From Erysipelotrichia bacterium (GTDB lineage Bacteria; Muiribacteriota; Ozemobacteria; Ozemobacterales; Ozemobacteraceae): a DNA stretch of 34,515 nt. Positions 9,392 through 18,150 of this stretch are shown piece by piece (the first letter of the stretch is position 1; every line of letters begins with the position of its first letter). The position numbers were made by a program, and so were the translations under genes. The notes below the pieces were generated by a model, which did no database searches, had not been told where the DNA came from, and saw only the letters and a program-made list of their open reading frames with translations. The stretch is from contig SABV01000010.1 of the NCBI GenBank assembly GCA_009928855.1, positions 1-34,515 of the forward strand. The letters are read 5' to 3'.

Positions 9392-9820
9392 TCAGCTGAT
9401 TTCAATTACAGAATTCATTCCTTCGTATTTGTTTTTAACCGCATTGCCTGATTTTGGATCGATAACCCAGTCAGTATCGTTAACAACGAACTGGTATTCA
9501 TGCTTACCAGATTTGAGCTTAAGAGTGCATTTCCAGATGCCGTTTTCCTTTTTCATGGGAGTTGCATCTTTGTTCCAGTCGTTAAAAGTTCCAACCAGCG
9601 AAACTTTTACAGCGTCTGCATCTTCAAATTCAAACTCAACTTCGCTTTCAGAGTCAGATGTAGTTCCGGCGGGTTTGGCTTCGGCGTCGTCATCAGACTT
9701 TTTAGCTTCGTCTTCCCACATTTCTTCTTCTTCAAAACTGTGTTCGCGACCGATAATATAACCAATACCAAACACACTGGCCATAACAAACAGTTTCCAG
9801 ACAAACCGTAAAAATCTCAT
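9392..9820 (-). CDS. Membrane-anchored protein with CBM48/glycogen-binding-like domain
   Basis: 142 residues. One N-terminal membrane helix (about 5-23, VWKLFVMASVFGIGYIIG), then a very acidic, low-complexity linker (about 25-70, runs of E, D and S), then a single early-set beta domain: VSLVGTFNDWNKDATPM, WKCTLKLKSGKHEYQFVV and WVIDPKSG. This is the pattern of CBM48/AMPK-beta glycogen-binding domains and of isoamylase N-terminal domains, but with no enzyme attached. Orientation predicts the domain outside the cytoplasm unless the helix inserts the other way. The ATG is 12 bases past the helicase stop; its AGGAGG overlaps that TAG stop, so the two genes are probably co-translated. Role unknown; carbohydrate binding is an inference from the fold. 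Confidence 0.8.
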   Translation of the reverse strand: MRFLRFVWKLFVMASVFGIGYIIGREHSFEEEEMWEDEAKKSDDDAEAKPAGTTSDSESEVEFEFEDADAVKVSLVGTFNDWNKDATPMKKENGIWKCTLKLKSGKHEYQFVVNDTDWVIDPKSGNAVKNKYEGMNSVIEIS

Positions 9821-9832
9821 TTTATTGACCTC

Positions 9833-12094
9833 CTAAGCTTTTTCGCTATTTATAACCTGAAGTGAAGCATACTGCAAGAGTAATGTTTTAAGGCCCTGTT
9901 TTTCAAAGCGCACAGTCACACGAAAATCAGCAAGAGAGCCACCGCTGGTTTCTTCGACCTGACCATGCCCAAAAATTTTATGAAGCACTTTTGCTCCCGG
10001 TATTAAATTTATCATGGTTGCGTTCGCAGTGCTACCATAATCATCAGATGTGCCAGCAGTTTTTCGTTCGGCAGACCATTTAACCTGCGGATTAAAAGTA
10101 AACGCACCTGACTTTGGCCGGCTGCTTACCGCCCCTGGAATCGCATTTGCCGACGGGCGACTTCGGCCTTTTTCGGCAGATTCGCTGCGCCCGTGATAAA
10201 GATGAGACGGCACTTCTGTGACAAAGCGTGAAACAGGGTTGTTTCCCCAGGTTCCGAACATCATGCGTCTGTTTGCCGCAGTGAGGAAAAGGCGTTCGCG
10301 GGCTCTCGTCATGCCAACATAGGCCAGCCGTCGTTCTTCTTCGAGTTCTTCGGGAGCATCCTTCGAAGAATGATGCGGAAAAATACCTTCTTCCATGGCC
10401 ACCATAAAAACCACCGGAAACTCAAGCCCCTTGGCATTATGCAATGTCATCAGATGTACTTTTTGCTGAGTTTCGTCGATATCGTCGGCAGCGGCATGCA
10501 GAGCAGTATTGGCCAGATAATCATGCAGTTTCAAGTCAGAGTTGTCTTCTTCCTGGTATCTGATATCAGAGACAAGCGCTTCAACATTGTTTCGACGGTC
10601 ATCTGCCGTTTCGGGATCGTCATTTTTCAAGTAAGCAAAATATTCAACATCATCTACGATCTTGCGGCAAAGCACAGAAACACGCATTTCCTGAGCAGCT
10701 TCCATAAAATCGAGCATCATTCTGAAAAACTTACCAATCTTCGACTCCGGATTACGGCATCCTTCTTCGGAGATCGCATCCCAGAGAGAGCGACCGCCAT
10801 CCGCAAGGAGCTTGTCAATAGTGGATTGACCAATACCACGTCTTGGCGTGTTAATGATTCTTTCGAGCGAGACACCATCTTGCGGGTTATCTATCACCCG
10901 CATATACGCGAGAACATCTTTAACTTCACGACGATCAAAAAATTTAGTGCCACCGGTAATATCATAAGCGATACCCTGACGCTGCAAAGCCTGTTCAATC
11001 GGTCGGCTCAAACTGTTCATTCTAAAAAGCAGGGCAAAATCACCGGGTGCAAAACCATCATTACACAACGAAGTTATTTTGCGAACTATCCATTCGGCTT
11101 CTTCACGGTCATCACCAGCCCTGTTAAAATGAAGCAGTTCGCCGCCCTCTTTGTCTGTCCAGAGTCGTTTCGGGTGTGCGCTTACGTTTCTGGCGATGAC
11201 AGCACCGGCCGCGTTAAGAATCACCTGAGTAGAACGATAGTTCTGTTCGAGTTTAACAATTCTGGCGCCTTTAAAATCATTGGCAAAATCCTGAATATTG
11301 CGGATAGTGGCGCCACGCCAGCTGTAAATAGACTGGTCTTCATCGCCAACGACGCAAAGGTTGCGACTTTTTGAAGAAATCAGAGAAATCAGACAATACT
11401 GAGCGTGATTCGTATCCTGGTATTCATCTACAAGAAAATACTGATACTGGTTTTGCAGCTTATGAAGCAGTTCAGGAGAATCTTTCAACAGATAATAGGT
11501 TTTAAAAATAAGATCGTCAAAATCAACCGCCTGATTCTGCTGCAACTGAGCCTGATAAGCAACATATGCCTTTTGTACTGTCGCTGAAGCGGGTCCTGGC
11601 CCGGCCAGTTTCTGATAATCATCAGGACCGACAAGTTCGTTTTTAGCCTGCGAAATAAAACCAAGCACCGCTTTGGGCGAAAACCTTTTCGGATCGACCT
11701 TCTGGTCTTTGAGAACGTTTTTCATCAATTTTTCACTGTCAGATTCGTCATAAATTGTGAATCCATCAGCGAATCCGGCGTGTTTGTGCCAACGACGCAG
11801 CAACTGGCAGCAAAAAGAATGAAAAGTCGTAAGCGTGACTCTTTCGCCTCCGGCAACAATATCTCTAACGCGCTCGCGCATTTCGCGGGCAGCTTTGTTT
11901 GTAAAAGTGACAGCCAGAATTGAAGACGGATCGACTTCTGATTTCTCGATAAGATAGGCAATGCGCACGGTGAGCATTCTGGTTTTGCCAGAACCTGCGC
12001 CTGCGACCACAAGCAGAGGGCCCGAAGTTATCTTTACGGCTTCACGCTGTCGTTCATTGAGCTGCTGCAAAGTTGTATCTATTGAGTTGAACAA
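9833..12094 (-). CDS. pcrA: UvrD/PcrA-type superfamily 1A DNA helicase
   Basis: 753-residue 3'-5' DNA helicase for repair and replication restart. Motifs in order: Q-motif (LNERQREAV), Walker A AGAGSGKT at about 32-39, Ia (AVTFTNKAAREMRERV), II (DEYQDTN), III (VVGDEDQSIYSWRGA), IV (LEQNYRS), V (VHLMTLHNAKGLEFPVVF) and VI (EERRLAYVGMTRARERL). The C terminus has the Tudor-like module (VLHKIFGHGQVEE) that binds RNA polymerase in PcrA/UvrD. No insertion interrupts any motif. The start is TTG at 12094: no in-frame ATG gives an intact N terminus, and GGGAG lies 9 bases upstream inside the end of the preceding gene. That gene, five bases away, encodes an intein-like protein. Confidence 0.94.
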   Translation of the reverse strand: MFNSIDTTLQQLNERQREAVKITSGPLLVVAGAGSGKTRMLTVRIAYLIEKSEVDPSSILAVTFTNKAAREMRERVRDIVAGGERVTLTTFHSFCCQLLRRWHKHAGFADGFTIYDESDSEKLMKNVLKDQKVDPKRFSPKAVLGFISQAKNELVGPDDYQKLAGPGPASATVQKAYVAYQAQLQQNQAVDFDDLIFKTYYLLKDSPELLHKLQNQYQYFLVDEYQDTNHAQYCLISLISSKSRNLCVVGDEDQSIYSWRGATIRNIQDFANDFKGARIVKLEQNYRSTQVILNAAGAVIARNVSAHPKRLWTDKEGGELLHFNRAGDDREEAEWIVRKITSLCNDGFAPGDFALLFRMNSLSRPIEQALQRQGIAYDITGGTKFFDRREVKDVLAYMRVIDNPQDGVSLERIINTPRRGIGQSTIDKLLADGGRSLWDAISEEGCRNPESKIGKFFRMMLDFMEAAQEMRVSVLCRKIVDDVEYFAYLKNDDPETADDRRNNVEALVSDIRYQEEDNSDLKLHDYLANTALHAAADDIDETQQKVHLMTLHNAKGLEFPVVFMVAMEEGIFPHHSSKDAPEELEEERRLAYVGMTRARERLFLTAANRRMMFGTWGNNPVSRFVTEVPSHLYHGRSESAEKGRSRPSANAIPGAVSSRPKSGAFTFNPQVKWSAERKTAGTSDDYGSTANATMINLIPGAKVLHKIFGHGQVEETSGGSLADFRVTVRFEKQGLKTLLLQYASLQVINSEKA

Positions 12095-12098
12095 GGTT

Positions 12099-13232
12099 TT
12101 AGTCTCCCGACAGTTTGGTAGAAGGGCTATAGCACATAATTACCCACTGCCCTGCGATAAAATTGTGAAGATCATGCACCTGCAGATTATAAAGAGGCCC
12201 TTTATAGTCTTCAAAATCGACCGTAGCAACAGTATCTTCTTCAATCAACCCCTGGCGCAATATAGGCACAAGCATGCCGGGTTTTAGGTGTGAGGCCGGC
12301 AAAATATAAAACGGCGCTTTACGGCTCAGTTGTATTTTTTTCACAATTTCGAGACCATCGAGATGTGAAAGGGTCTTCACAAAAAGTTCGGCTTCTTCAA
12401 GGTCATCACGAGTAATCTCTAAAAACCAGAGACCGTGCTTGCCCTGACGACGCTTAAAATGGCGATGCTCAACACGGTTCGGATCGACCGTTCCTGAAAT
12501 CTGAATTAAATGCGAATACCTGTTAACGGCGCCCTTTTCGCTACCACCAAATATAACAAACTGAATAGCATTGCTACCAGGGTTACTGCTGTTAGAAAGC
12601 CGCATGGTAATATGCGGATGATCGATAAACATGTTGAAGTCGCGTAAAAGCTCATGGGCGCGCGATGGCGTATCAATACTGTTGAATATTTCGCGGGTCA
12701 TATCTTCAGAAAGCTCTGAATCTGGCTGGCGCGCTGAAAAGGGTATATCCGGAAGCCCGTATTTAAAAACCGCATATTTCTGCATAAAGGTTGCATTTGG
12801 CAGGTTTGCCGTCGTATCGATAATCCAGATGCGGTCAACCAGCTCCTGCTGATTAAAAAGATCGTGTCGCAAACTGTTCATCGAAATCAGATCGCGCGTC
12901 AAATCAGCCGAAACTGACACTCTGAAACCCATAGAAGAACGTTCCTGCAAATAAAGCGTATATTGACGCACCATTGGGTTTATGCGACCGAAGCAAAGCT
13001 GGTCGGGAGTGCAACGAAGAACGGCACCACGTGCGGTAACCAGTTTAATCAGTGGAATACGATGATCATAATTCACATAAACATCGCGAACCCTGGTCAA
13101 ACTGATTTCGCCCCACCCGGAAGCCCCGGAAACAGGGTGTTCTTCTCTGATATCGGTTATCGCGACAGACTCGTCTCCGCGTAATATTTTTGCATCAGCA
13201 GGCAGCATCAGCAACCACACCCAGACAGGCAA
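12099..13232 (-). CDS. Free-standing intein-like (Hint) protein, splicing residues lost
   Basis: 377 residues that follow the full plan of an intein. Block A: LPADAKIL (10-17) then VAITDI, where the first-position Cys would fall at Met9. Block B: TPDQLCF (75-81), Gln where the TxxH His is expected. Pre-C region: LPASHLKPGMLVPI (311-324). Blocks F/G: LYNLQVHDLHNFIAG (347-361) then WVIMCYS, with Met366-Cys367 where His-Asn are expected. From memory, the ASHLxPGM and HNFIAG segments and the central part (DRIWIID, KYGLPDIPF) resemble inteins found in UvrD-type helicases. No LAGLIDADG motif was recognised. Start uncertain: TTG 13232 gives this length; ATG 13208 is Met9. It sits directly before pcrA and cannot splice as it stands. 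Could be a relic or a domesticated protein. Confidence 0.72.
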   Translation of the reverse strand: MPVWVWLLMLPADAKILRGDESVAITDIREEHPVSGASGWGEISLTRVRDVYVNYDHRIPLIKLVTARGAVLRCTPDQLCFGRINPMVRQYTLYLQERSSMGFRVSVSADLTRDLISMNSLRHDLFNQQELVDRIWIIDTTANLPNATFMQKYAVFKYGLPDIPFSARQPDSELSEDMTREIFNSIDTPSRAHELLRDFNMFIDHPHITMRLSNSSNPGSNAIQFVIFGGSEKGAVNRYSHLIQISGTVDPNRVEHRHFKRRQGKHGLWFLEITRDDLEEAELFVKTLSHLDGLEIVKKIQLSRKAPFYILPASHLKPGMLVPILRQGLIEEDTVATVDFEDYKGPLYNLQVHDLHNFIAGQWVIMCYSPSTKLSGD

Positions 13233-13262
13233 AATGGTTGTTTCAGCCGGTTAAAATATATC

Positions 13263-13290
13263 GTTATATTCATAGAAAAACATCTTACAA
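13263..13290 (-). promoter_or_regulatory. Candidate sigma-70 promoter for the Hint-pcrA-CBM48 group
   Basis: On the minus strand TTGTAA (13285-13290) and TATAAC (13263-13268) are separated by 16 bases. Transcription would begin near 13256, about 24 bases before the TTG start and 48 before the ATG at 13208. The match is fair (4/6 and 5/6) and the only good one in the 175-base gap to the divergent kinase gene. Confidence 0.4.
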
Positions 13291-13407
13291 CATTTTTGCC
13301 GATTTCTCATCATCTGATCTTAGACAAAAAAAGACGATAGAATTTGACTTTAACAACGCTTCAGATTAAGCTTTGCAGCATAATCTCGAACTGCCGGGGT
13401 ATTTCTA

Positions 13408-14400
13408 ATGAGCGTATGCGACGGAACAAAAAAATATCAAATCACCGCAATCTCCGATGCTCTCACCGACATTATCGCTGAGGTCAGCGACGAGTTGCTG
13501 CAAAAGCTCGACCTGCCCAAAGGCAACAGTATCGCACTCAACGAAGAAAATCTCAAAAAACTGGCGAATATTGTCAGCACCAATAAGCCACGCATTGCGC
13601 CGGGCGGCTCACCAACCAATGTTATTTACGGCGCCAGCAATCTCGGCCTAAAATGCGCCTTCATCGGCTGCGTTGGCTGCGATGATTTTGGCTATGACTA
13701 CATTAACAACCTGAGAGAAAACGACATAGACACCTATGTTTCAATCAAACGTGGCAACTCAGGCTTATGCTACACCCTGATCAGCCCCGACGGGCAGCGC
13801 ACGTTCGGGCTTGATTTTGGTGTAGCAAAACAGGTTTACGAATATGAAATACTGCACAGTCTGATCAAAGACTCTGATTTTCTACACTTTTCGGCCTACG
13901 AATTCAGAGGCGACAACCCGATAAACGTGGCAACACGCCACGCAACCGATATTGCGCGCAAGGCCGGCACACGTATTTCCTTCGATCTCGGCGACAGCCT
14001 GGTTGTAAAATCATCAAGAGAACAGATTGAAGAGTTTTTCAGCGAAAAAATCAATATCCTGTTCGCCAACGAAGACGAGGCCAAAGCCCTGTGCAACGGC
14101 AGCGATAATTATCGCCAGATGCTCAGATATGCAGACATGGTCGTAATCAAACTCGGTTCAAAAGGCGCCCTGGCAATAACGCCCGATGGGGAAACAAGAG
14201 TTTCCGCTTACAAAGTTGAAGATGTTAAAGATACCAACGGTGCCGGTGATAATTTTCAGGCGGGTTTCTTTTATGGTCTCTACAAAAAACTCAGCCTCGA
14301 AACCTGCCTCAGAATCGGCAATTTTCTCGCAGCCAATATTATCAGACGAATTGGCGCCCAATCTCAGGTAAAAATATCAGGCATCGAGTTTATTATCTGA
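13408..14400 (+). CDS. PfkB-family carbohydrate/nucleoside kinase
   Basis: 330-residue ribokinase-like kinase that phosphorylates a sugar or nucleoside with ATP. Both PfkB signatures are present: the first around GGSPTNVIYGASNLGL (about 67-82) with a following GCVGCDDFGYDY, and the second as DTNGAGDNFQAGFFYGL (about 277-293), which contains the catalytic Asp of GAGD. The N-terminal DALTDIIAEVSDELL and lid region fit the adenosine-kinase-like branch (compare bacterial adenosine/sugar kinases), but substrate cannot be settled. ATG has GGGG about 8-10 bases upstream. The gene is alone on the plus strand, divergent from the Hint-helicase group and ending at a shared bidirectional terminator. Confidence 0.9.
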   Translation: MSVCDGTKKYQITAISDALTDIIAEVSDELLQKLDLPKGNSIALNEENLKKLANIVSTNKPRIAPGGSPTNVIYGASNLGLKCAFIGCVGCDDFGYDYINNLRENDIDTYVSIKRGNSGLCYTLISPDGQRTFGLDFGVAKQVYEYEILHSLIKDSDFLHFSAYEFRGDNPINVATRHATDIARKAGTRISFDLGDSLVVKSSREQIEEFFSEKINILFANEDEAKALCNGSDNYRQMLRYADMVVIKLGSKGALAITPDGETRVSAYKVEDVKDTNGAGDNFQAGFFYGLYKKLSLETCLRIGNFLAANIIRRIGAQSQVKISGIEFII

Positions 14401-14513
14401 CGATTTTTTTCATAACCAGGCATCATAGAAGGTTTTGCCCCAGTTAAGATCTGTGTCATTTGCCCTTCTTTATAATAACCGGCTTTTTCAGCCACTGTTC
14501 AGTTTGCCGCCCA

Positions 14514-14550
14514 TAAAAAAACAGCCCCCTTGCGGGGGCTGCCTTTTTTA
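14514..14550. terminator. Bidirectional intrinsic terminator between PfkB kinase and nifJ
   Basis: Arms CAGCCCCC (14522-14529) and GGGGGCTG (14534-14541) form a perfect 8-bp GC-rich stem with a 4-base loop. It is flanked on the left by a run of A and on the right by a run of T, so it works for the plus-strand kinase and the minus-strand nifJ, which end 122 bases before and 19 bases after it. Confidence 0.88.
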
Positions 14551-14559
14551 GTGCTGAGG

Positions 14560-17500
14560 TCAGATTTTGATTTCTGAAAGCTGCTTGTAGAGGCTGAATT
14601 TAAACTTAACATCCTTTTGTGCCTGTTCAATAAGCTTCTGAGACACTTCGGGGTTAGATTTTTTCAACATTCTGAAGCGGTTTTCACCATAAATATAGTC
14701 TGCAAGAGGCAAAGTTGGTTCTTTTGAATCAACAGTCAGCGGGTTCTTGCCCTGAGCAACATTATCAGGATTGAATCTGAACAGAGGCCAGTGACCAGCA
14801 TCAACGGCTCTCTTCTGTTCAATCAGACCCTGCGACATATCGATACCATGGTTAATACAATGGCTGTAAGCGATTATCAAAGCCGGACCATCGTAAGCTT
14901 CAGCTTCGAGCATAGTCTTGAGAGTATGGGCCGGGTTTGCACCCAGACTGACTTTGGCAACATAGATATTGCCGTAGGTCATGGCAATCATGCCGAGATC
15001 TTTCTTGGGCATTGGCTTACCACCGGCGGCAAATTTGGCAACTGAGCCGAGCGGAGTAGATTTGCTCATCTGACCACCGGTATTAGAATACACTTCGGTA
15101 TCGAGAACCAGCACCTTAACATTCTTGCCTGAAGCGAGAACATGGTCAAGTCCGCCGTAACCGATATCATATGCCCAACCATCTCCGCCAATGATCCAGA
15201 CAGAGCGTTTAACCAGATACTGAGCCATATTGGAAAGTCTTACGCAAATTTCGTCTTTGCAATCTTTGATAGCTGCCTTGAGCTCTTCAATATTGGCACG
15301 CTGGGTTTCGATTTCTTCCTGGGTCTTCTGAGTATTGCCAAGAATCTTCGCTGCGATAGCCTTGATGGAAGCAGAGCATTTGCAACCACAATCAGCTGCT
15401 TTATTGAGCAGTTCAACCGCTTCGCCCATCATCTTGTCGGTGGCAAGACGCATACCAAGACCAAATTCTGCGTTGTCTTCAAACAGACTGTTCGCCCAGG
15501 CAACACCACGGCCATCAGCGCGGGCAGCATATGGAGTAGTCGGCAGGTTTCCGCCGTAGATTGATGAACAACCGGTAGCATTTGCAACCATCAGGCGGTC
15601 GCCACAGATCTGGGTTACAAGCTTGATATAAGCAGTTTCGCCGCAACCGGCACAAGCGCCTGAGAATTCGATCATCGGCTTAACATACTGAGTACCCTTG
15701 ATGGTGCTCATATTGATAAGCGAGCGATCCGGGTCTGGGATCTTGTTGAGGAAATAATCCCAGTTTTCAGCTTCATGAGCGCGCATGGCTTCATCTTTGT
15801 GAACCAGGTTAATAGCTTTGGTTTCGAGCTTATTGCCGCTGGCATCCTTCTGGAATGCCGGGCAGATGCTTACACAAGCGCCACAACCGGTGCAGTCTTC
15901 AGGAGCAACCTGAACGGTGAATCCAAGGTCTTCTTTGAAGCCTTTGGCTTTGCATGATTTGAAAGTTTTCGGAGCTTTTTCTGCAAAATTCGGAGTATAT
16001 ACTTTGGTTCTGATGGCAGCGTGGGGGCACACCAGAGAACACATGCCGCACTGAATGCAGGTATTAGAATCCCATAGTGGCATCTTAATACCAACGTTGC
16101 GTTTTTCATACTGAGTAGTGCTGGTCGGGAAAGTGCCATCAACGGGCATCTGTCCAACGGTTATCGCATCGCCTTTGCCGGCGAGGATTGGTTCAAGAAC
16201 ATCTTTAACCAGCTTCGGAGCATTTTTAAGAACCATAGCAGGCTTGATGTGATCTTTTGAAGTAACAGAAGCGGGAACCTTTACTTCGAAAAGATTTTCA
16301 ACAGCCATATCAATGGCCTTCCAGTTCATCTTGACAACTTCTTCGCCTTTTTTGCCATAGGTCTTTTTGGCGGCATCCTTCAAGAACTGCACATATTCTG
16401 CACGGGGCAGAATCTTCGAGATTTCAAAGAAACAGGTCTGCATGAACAGGTTGATGCGATTACCAAGCCCGATTGATTCAGCAAGTTTGGTAGCGTTGAT
16501 AACATACATCTTCGCTTTTTTGTCGATAATACGTTTCTGGGTTTCCTTTGGCAGTTTGTCCCAGACTTCATCTTTGCTGTATTCGGTTTCGAGCAGGAAA
16601 GTGCCACCAGTCTTGAGATCTTTGAGCATGTCGTAAGTATCAACAAAATTGAACTTGTGGCAGGCAATAAAGTTGGCGTGCGAAACAAGGTATGGGCAGC
16701 GCAGCGGTTTTTCGCCAAATCTCAGGTGAGAAATAGTCATGCTGCCTGATTTTTTTGAGTCATAAACGAAGTAGCCCTGAGCATTATTTTTGGTCTTATC
16801 ACCGATAACTTTGATGGCGTCTTTGTTGGCGCCAACAGTACCGTCTGAGCCCAGACCATAAAACATAGCAGAAAAAGTCTTCGGATCGCCTGTTTCTACC
16901 GCTTCGCCAAGTTCAAGACTGGTATTGCAGACGTCATCTACAATACCTACAGTAAAATGATTTTTGGGCTTGTCGGCTTTAAGGTTTTCAAAAACGGCAA
17001 GAACCTGATTTGGAGTAAAATCTTTTGAACCGAGACCGTAACGGCCGCCAACAATTTTCGGCCATTTGGTAAACGGAGCAATTTCGTTTTCAAGAGCTTC
17101 ACCGATGCTGTTTCTGACATCAACATAAAGAGGTTCGCCGGCGCAACCGGGTTCTTTGGTGCGATCAAGAACGGCAATGCTTTTGGTGGTTTTGGGGAAA
17201 GCTTTTACAAGGTGTTCAACGCTGAATGGGCGATACAGGCGAACTTTAACCAGACCAACTTTTTCGCCCTTTTCGTTGAGATATTCAACGACTTCATGAA
17301 TTGTTTCAGCGCCGCTGCCCATGGCAACAATAACGCGTTCAGCTTTAGGATCGCCAACATATTCGAACAGGCTGTATTCACGGCCGGTAAGCTTGGCAAA
17401 CTTTTTCATGGCTTTCAGAACGATTTCTGGGGTCTTTTCGTAAAACCTGTTAACAGTTTCGCGGCCCTGGAAATAAACGTCGGGGTTCTGAGCAGTACCG

Positions 17501-18150
17501 CGCATAGTCGGATGATCAGGATTAAGACCGCGGGCACGATGTTCCTGAACCAGCTTGTCATCGATCATTGCTTTAATGTTTTCTTCAGAAATCAGTTCGA
17601 TTTTGTTAACTTCATGAGAAGTTCTGAAACCATCAAAGAAATGAATGAACGGAACGCGGCTTTCAAGAGTGGCTGCCTGAGAGATCAGAGCCATGTCATG
17701 GGCTTCCTGAACTGAGTTGGCACCGATCATGGCAAAGCCGGTCTGGCGGGTAGCCATAATATCGCTATGATCACCAAAAATCGACAGAGCTGCACAGGCA
17801 AGTGAACGTGCCGAAACATGAAAAACGGTGGAAGTCAGTTCACCGGCAATTTTAAACATGTTCGGAATCATGAGCAGAAGGCCCTGAGAAGCAGTAAAAG
17901 TAGTGGTAAGAGCACCGGAGGTAAGAGAACCGTGAACAGCACCGGCGGCACCGCCCTCAGACTGCATTTCATAAACAGTCGGAACCGTACCCCAGACATT
18001 TTTTTGACCAGCGGCTGAATACGCGTCGGCGTGTTCACCCATATTGCTGGAGGGTGTAATCGGGTAGATCGCAATTACTTCATTAGTTTTGTGCGCAATC
18101 AGCGCGGTAGCTTCGTTCCCGTCCATCATTGCGTATGTCTTTTTAGTCAC
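14560..18150 (-). CDS. nifJ: Pyruvate:ferredoxin (flavodoxin) oxidoreductase
   Basis: Single-chain 1196-residue enzyme that converts pyruvate and CoA to acetyl-CoA, CO2 and reduced ferredoxin; the length is normal for the homodimeric form. N-terminal pyrimidine-binding domain with YPITPSSNMGEHAD and ASQGLLLMIPNMFKIAGE; transketolase-C-like domain (AMGSGAETIHEVV, VRLYRPFS); gamma domain; EKR segment; two 4Fe-4S motifs (CIQCGMCSLVCPHA and CTGCGACVSICPA); then the TPP domain with CAGCGETAY, GCSSIYGGNLPTTPY and GDGWAYDIGYGG...YSNTGGQMS, including the Cys residues for the proximal cluster. Start is GTG at 18150 with AGGAG 7 bases upstream. It is monocistronic. This is the strongest sign of anaerobic metabolism in the window. 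Confidence 0.97.
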   Translation of the reverse strand: MTKKTYAMMDGNEATALIAHKTNEVIAIYPITPSSNMGEHADAYSAAGQKNVWGTVPTVYEMQSEGGAAGAVHGSLTSGALTTTFTASQGLLLMIPNMFKIAGELTSTVFHVSARSLACAALSIFGDHSDIMATRQTGFAMIGANSVQEAHDMALISQAATLESRVPFIHFFDGFRTSHEVNKIELISEENIKAMIDDKLVQEHRARGLNPDHPTMRGTAQNPDVYFQGRETVNRFYEKTPEIVLKAMKKFAKLTGREYSLFEYVGDPKAERVIVAMGSGAETIHEVVEYLNEKGEKVGLVKVRLYRPFSVEHLVKAFPKTTKSIAVLDRTKEPGCAGEPLYVDVRNSIGEALENEIAPFTKWPKIVGGRYGLGSKDFTPNQVLAVFENLKADKPKNHFTVGIVDDVCNTSLELGEAVETGDPKTFSAMFYGLGSDGTVGANKDAIKVIGDKTKNNAQGYFVYDSKKSGSMTISHLRFGEKPLRCPYLVSHANFIACHKFNFVDTYDMLKDLKTGGTFLLETEYSKDEVWDKLPKETQKRIIDKKAKMYVINATKLAESIGLGNRINLFMQTCFFEISKILPRAEYVQFLKDAAKKTYGKKGEEVVKMNWKAIDMAVENLFEVKVPASVTSKDHIKPAMVLKNAPKLVKDVLEPILAGKGDAITVGQMPVDGTFPTSTTQYEKRNVGIKMPLWDSNTCIQCGMCSLVCPHAAIRTKVYTPNFAEKAPKTFKSCKAKGFKEDLGFTVQVAPEDCTGCGACVSICPAFQKDASGNKLETKAINLVHKDEAMRAHEAENWDYFLNKIPDPDRSLINMSTIKGTQYVKPMIEFSGACAGCGETAYIKLVTQICGDRLMVANATGCSSIYGGNLPTTPYAARADGRGVAWANSLFEDNAEFGLGMRLATDKMMGEAVELLNKAADCGCKCSASIKAIAAKILGNTQKTQEEIETQRANIEELKAAIKDCKDEICVRLSNMAQYLVKRSVWIIGGDGWAYDIGYGGLDHVLASGKNVKVLVLDTEVYSNTGGQMSKSTPLGSVAKFAAGGKPMPKKDLGMIAMTYGNIYVAKVSLGANPAHTLKTMLEAEAYDGPALIIAYSHCINHGIDMSQGLIEQKRAVDAGHWPLFRFNPDNVAQGKNPLTVDSKEPTLPLADYIYGENRFRMLKKSNPEVSQKLIEQAQKDVKFKFSLYKQLSEIKI

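Noticed and set aside
10370-11374. Long 334-codon open frame on the plus strand
   Set aside because: It lies wholly antisense to the helicase gene, has no recognisable domains, and the helicase motifs occupy the other strand.
9833-12094. Intein inside the helicase
   Set aside because: All helicase motifs are contiguous and the protein length is normal (753 residues). The intein-like protein is a separate upstream gene.
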